A DNA stretch of 64,000 bases from contig JBHGYD010000032.1 of the NCBI GenBank assembly GCA_041920415.1, positions 50,265 to 114,264 on the forward strand, in the 5' to 3' direction. Position numbers and translations under genes: made by a program. The notes under the pieces were generated by a model, which searched no databases, was not told the DNA's origin, and saw nothing but the letters and a program-made list of their open reading frames with translations. This DNA is from JBHGYD01 sp041920415 (lineage in GTDB: Bacteria; Bacillota; Bacilli; Bacillales; Anoxybacillaceae). Each line of letters opens with the position of its first letter. Position 1 is the first letter of the stretch. Positions 62,197-64,000 of this stretch are shown piece after piece.

Positions 62197-63335
62197 ATGA
62201 TGGATGTTCTTTATCATCGTTGCGCGGGCTTAGATGTCCACGCGGAAACCATTGTCGTTTGTGCACTAGTTGGGGAGGAAGAGCACATTCAGAAAGAATT
62301 GAAACCTTCCCTACTTTCACGAAAGATTTGTTTCGCCTTCTGAAATGGCTAGAGGATCGTGGGATTACTCACATTGCGATGGAGAGCACAGGTGTGTATT
62401 GGAAACCGGTCTTTAACATTTTAGAGGACTACTTTGACATTACCCTTGCCAACGCGCAACGAATCAAAAATGTACCGGGGAGAAAAACCGATGTATCGGA
62501 TGCCGAATGGATGGCCAAATTGTTACGCCATGGATTGATTGAAAAGAGTTTTGTGCCACCTGCGGATATTCGTGAGTTGCGGGATTTGACCCGTTTGCGC
62601 AAAAAGTGGATGGGGCAATTGACTGCAGAGAAGAACCGAATTCACAAAGTATTGGAATGTTCCAATATCAAGCTTAGCGCCGTGATTTCCGATATCTTTG
62701 GGGCATCTGGCCGGAAATTGCTCGATCGTTTAATGAAACAAGGGTATATCGAAGAGTGGGAAATCGACGCTTGCATTCACGGAAGGATGAAAGAAAAAAA
62801 GGCACAAATTCAGGAATCGCTCTTTGGTACATTAACGGAGCATCAATTGTTCATGATTCGGCAATCGTGGAAGCACATCGAGTATTTGGAAAGCTTGATT
62901 CAGGAGATGGACCATCGAATCGACCAACTCTTACAAGCGTATCAGCAGGAGTTGGAACTTCTGATGACGATCCCAGGAGTCAAAAAAGAAACTGCCGCCG
63001 TCATCATCGCGGAAATTGGAGTGGATATGGGACAATTTCCGACTTCCCAGCACCTCGCCTCATGGGCAGGGGTCGCTCCAGGCAATCACGAAAGTGCCGG
63101 AAAACGAAAAAGCACGCGAACAACCAAAGGGAATCCTCATATCAAATCAGCTTTATGCGAGGCGGCATGGGCGTTATCACGATGTAAGAATCAGCGTTTG
63201 GCGGCAAAGTTTTGGTCATTGAAATCACGGAGAGGAACGAAAAAAGCACTCGTTGCGATCGCGCACCGAGTACTTATCATTGTGTACTGCATGCTTTCTC
63301 GGAAAGAACCGTTTCGAGAACAGCCAACTCACTAG
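62197..63335 (+). pseudogene. IS110-family DEDD transposase, one frameshift
   Basis: Starts MMDVLYHRCAGLDVHAETIV with AAAGGAG five bases upstream. After EEEHIQKE (near 62300) the frame changes and reads IETFPTFTKDLFRLLKWLED to the end. RuvC-like acidic residues: D in LDVHAE, E in AMESTGVYW, two D in KTDVSDAEWMAKLL; C-terminal Tnp20 domain with catalytic Ser in NHESAGKRKSTRTTKGNPHI. Apart from the shift the 379-aa protein looks intact, so it may be recent, or expressed by frameshifting. Confidence 0.85.
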
Positions 63336-63503
63336 TATAACCAAAAAGAATAAGAACTATACGAGATACCTAAAAATAAGGTAGCTCTGCTTTCTTATTG
63401 CCTTTTTTGGTCATTAACAGGGTGTCCCATTTGATCGAGGAATATACCACTTCGGCCATGGTTCGTTGATTTTCACAGAAAAAAATGATGGAGGAACAAA
63501 ATC

Positions 63504-63716
63504 ATGACACACGAAATTAGAAAAGCGAAAATTAAATGTGAATTCACGAATGGTTTTTCTCTCTCCCCCGATACTTCGACAGAAGAAGCTTTACAGACAA
63601 TTTTAGATGCAGTAAAAAATGGGAAGACTGCAGAAGTAAAAATTGTTGCAGAATATATGGATGGAACAGAAGCGGATTTTGAATTTGCGGATGAAGAAGA
63701 TGATGAGGAAGATTAA
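63504..63716 (+). CDS. 70-aa acidic hypothetical protein
   Basis: A basic beta-like start (EIRKAKIKCEFTNGFSLSPD), a helix (TSTEEALQTILDAVKNGKTA), a strand (EVKIVAEYMDGTEADFEF) and an acidic tail ADEEDDEED. Not recognised. GGAGGA eight bases before the ATG supports expression. Confidence 0.65.
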   Translation: MTHEIRKAKIKCEFTNGFSLSPDTSTEEALQTILDAVKNGKTAEVKIVAEYMDGTEADFEFADEEDDEED

Positions 63717-63871
63717 ATTTATGCCACTAAAAATAAATACTCCTTTTTTCATGAATAGCATTAGGAACGTTTACAAACATTGTAGCTACAGGTTCAGTCG
63801 TTTATTACATTCGTAAAGCTGGACTAGAGGAGAGGTTAGAGTAAGTTAATACTTTAACCCACGGCTGTTGA
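63717..63871. other. spacer with a start-less short frame
   Basis: A plus-strand frame encoding ALGTFTNIVATGSVVYYIRK, AGLEERLE ends at about 63844 but has a stop before any start codon; probably the tail of a decayed small membrane protein. Confidence 0.3.
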
Positions 63872-64000
63872 TTATCCAAAATTAGGAATACTTCTCCCGT
63901 AAAAATGGGCATGCTCAAATAAGACAGCTACCATCTCTGATTTCCAATCGAGAGGAAGTTGCCCAAATAAAACCCGACGAACGAAAGAAATGAACGTGAG
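63872..64000 (-). CDS. C-terminal end of an unrecognised protein (runs off the window)
   Basis: The frame is open from the window edge to TAA at 63874-63872: FISFVRRVLFGQLPLDWKSE, MVAVLFEHAHFYGRSIPNFG. No family recognised; an IS fragment is possible. Confidence 0.4.
   Translation of the reverse strand, partial: LTFISFVRRVLFGQLPLDWKSEMVAVLFEHAHFYGRSIPNFG

Noticed and set aside
63758..63844. Third type I toxin candidate (ALGTFTNIVATGSVVYYIRK...)
   Set aside because: A stop codon precedes any start codon, and no ribosome site or terminator is present.

Overview
The window looks like chromosome of a thermophilic Bacillaceae, most probably the Geobacillus / Parageobacillus / Anoxybacillus group. 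This rests on B. subtilis-like AbrB, ParE/ParC, TreR/TreA/TreP, NsrR/Hmp and IseA, on spore-former genes (YjcZ-type, S-Ena appendage), on strong AGGAGG ribosome sites with many GTG/TTG starts, and on several insertion-sequence relics. No rRNA, tRNA or CRISPR array was seen. The species call is inference.

Layout. 0-4.8 kb: end of purU, msrAB, divergent hmp/nsrR with NsrR operators, abrB and a YjcZ-type micro-gene. 4.9-5.9 kb: a phage relic (terminase small subunit and HNH endonuclease) with a probable type I toxin between the pieces. 5.8-21.7 kb: one 16-kb minus-strand [NiFe]-hydrogenase cassette. In transcription order it is DUF1641 protein, hypA, hypB, small subunit, large subunit, maturation protease, a 100-aa protein, a TPR protein, a 125-aa protein, a NifU-Rieske protein, an NHL-repeat protein, hypC, hypD, a nickel permease, hypE, a UXX-star glutaredoxin-like protein and hypF. 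The large-subunit motifs and the NHL/TPR/NifU-Rieske set point to the group 1h ("group 5") high-affinity class that oxidises trace H2. Three ~200-bp copies of one repeat sit directly after three stop codons in this operon.

21.8-26.3 kb: a decayed strip with an SDR fragment, a well-formed type I toxin-antitoxin locus with a visible antisense RNA, DinB, GrpB, broken GNAT and Nudix genes, and an S-Ena spore appendage gene. 26.5-39.7 kb: iseA, speE, acyl-CoA dehydrogenase, a class V aminotransferase, a thioesterase, an NhaC-type antiporter flanked by 22-bp direct repeats, the trehalose operon (with a broken EIIA gene and a TreR operator inside the promoter), a MerR/coiled-coil protein and a PilZ protein. 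39.8-46.9 kb: parC, parE, a CoA-binding protein and YyaL.

47-64 kb is accessory: relics of IS3, IS1182 and IS4/IS5-type transposases, a PhyH-type oxygenase divergent from an AraC regulator, and a thiazole/oxazole-modified peptide (TOMM) cluster of the heterocycloanthracin/sonorensin type. That cluster has a Cys/Gly-repeat precursor, a ThiF-like maturation protein, a YcaO cyclodehydratase and a SagB dehydrogenase, with a broken TnpB element inserted between ycaO and sagB. An IS110 copy with a candidate bridge-RNA leader closes the window.

How the genes work together: HypA/B and the permease supply nickel, HypC/D/E/F build the Fe(CN)2CO group, and the protease trims the large subunit; electrons from H2 probably leave through the NifU-Rieske protein. 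In the TOMM cluster the precursor cysteines are cyclised by YcaO with its partner and oxidised by SagB. Both recognised type I toxin loci lie just outside the two ends of the hydrogenase cassette.
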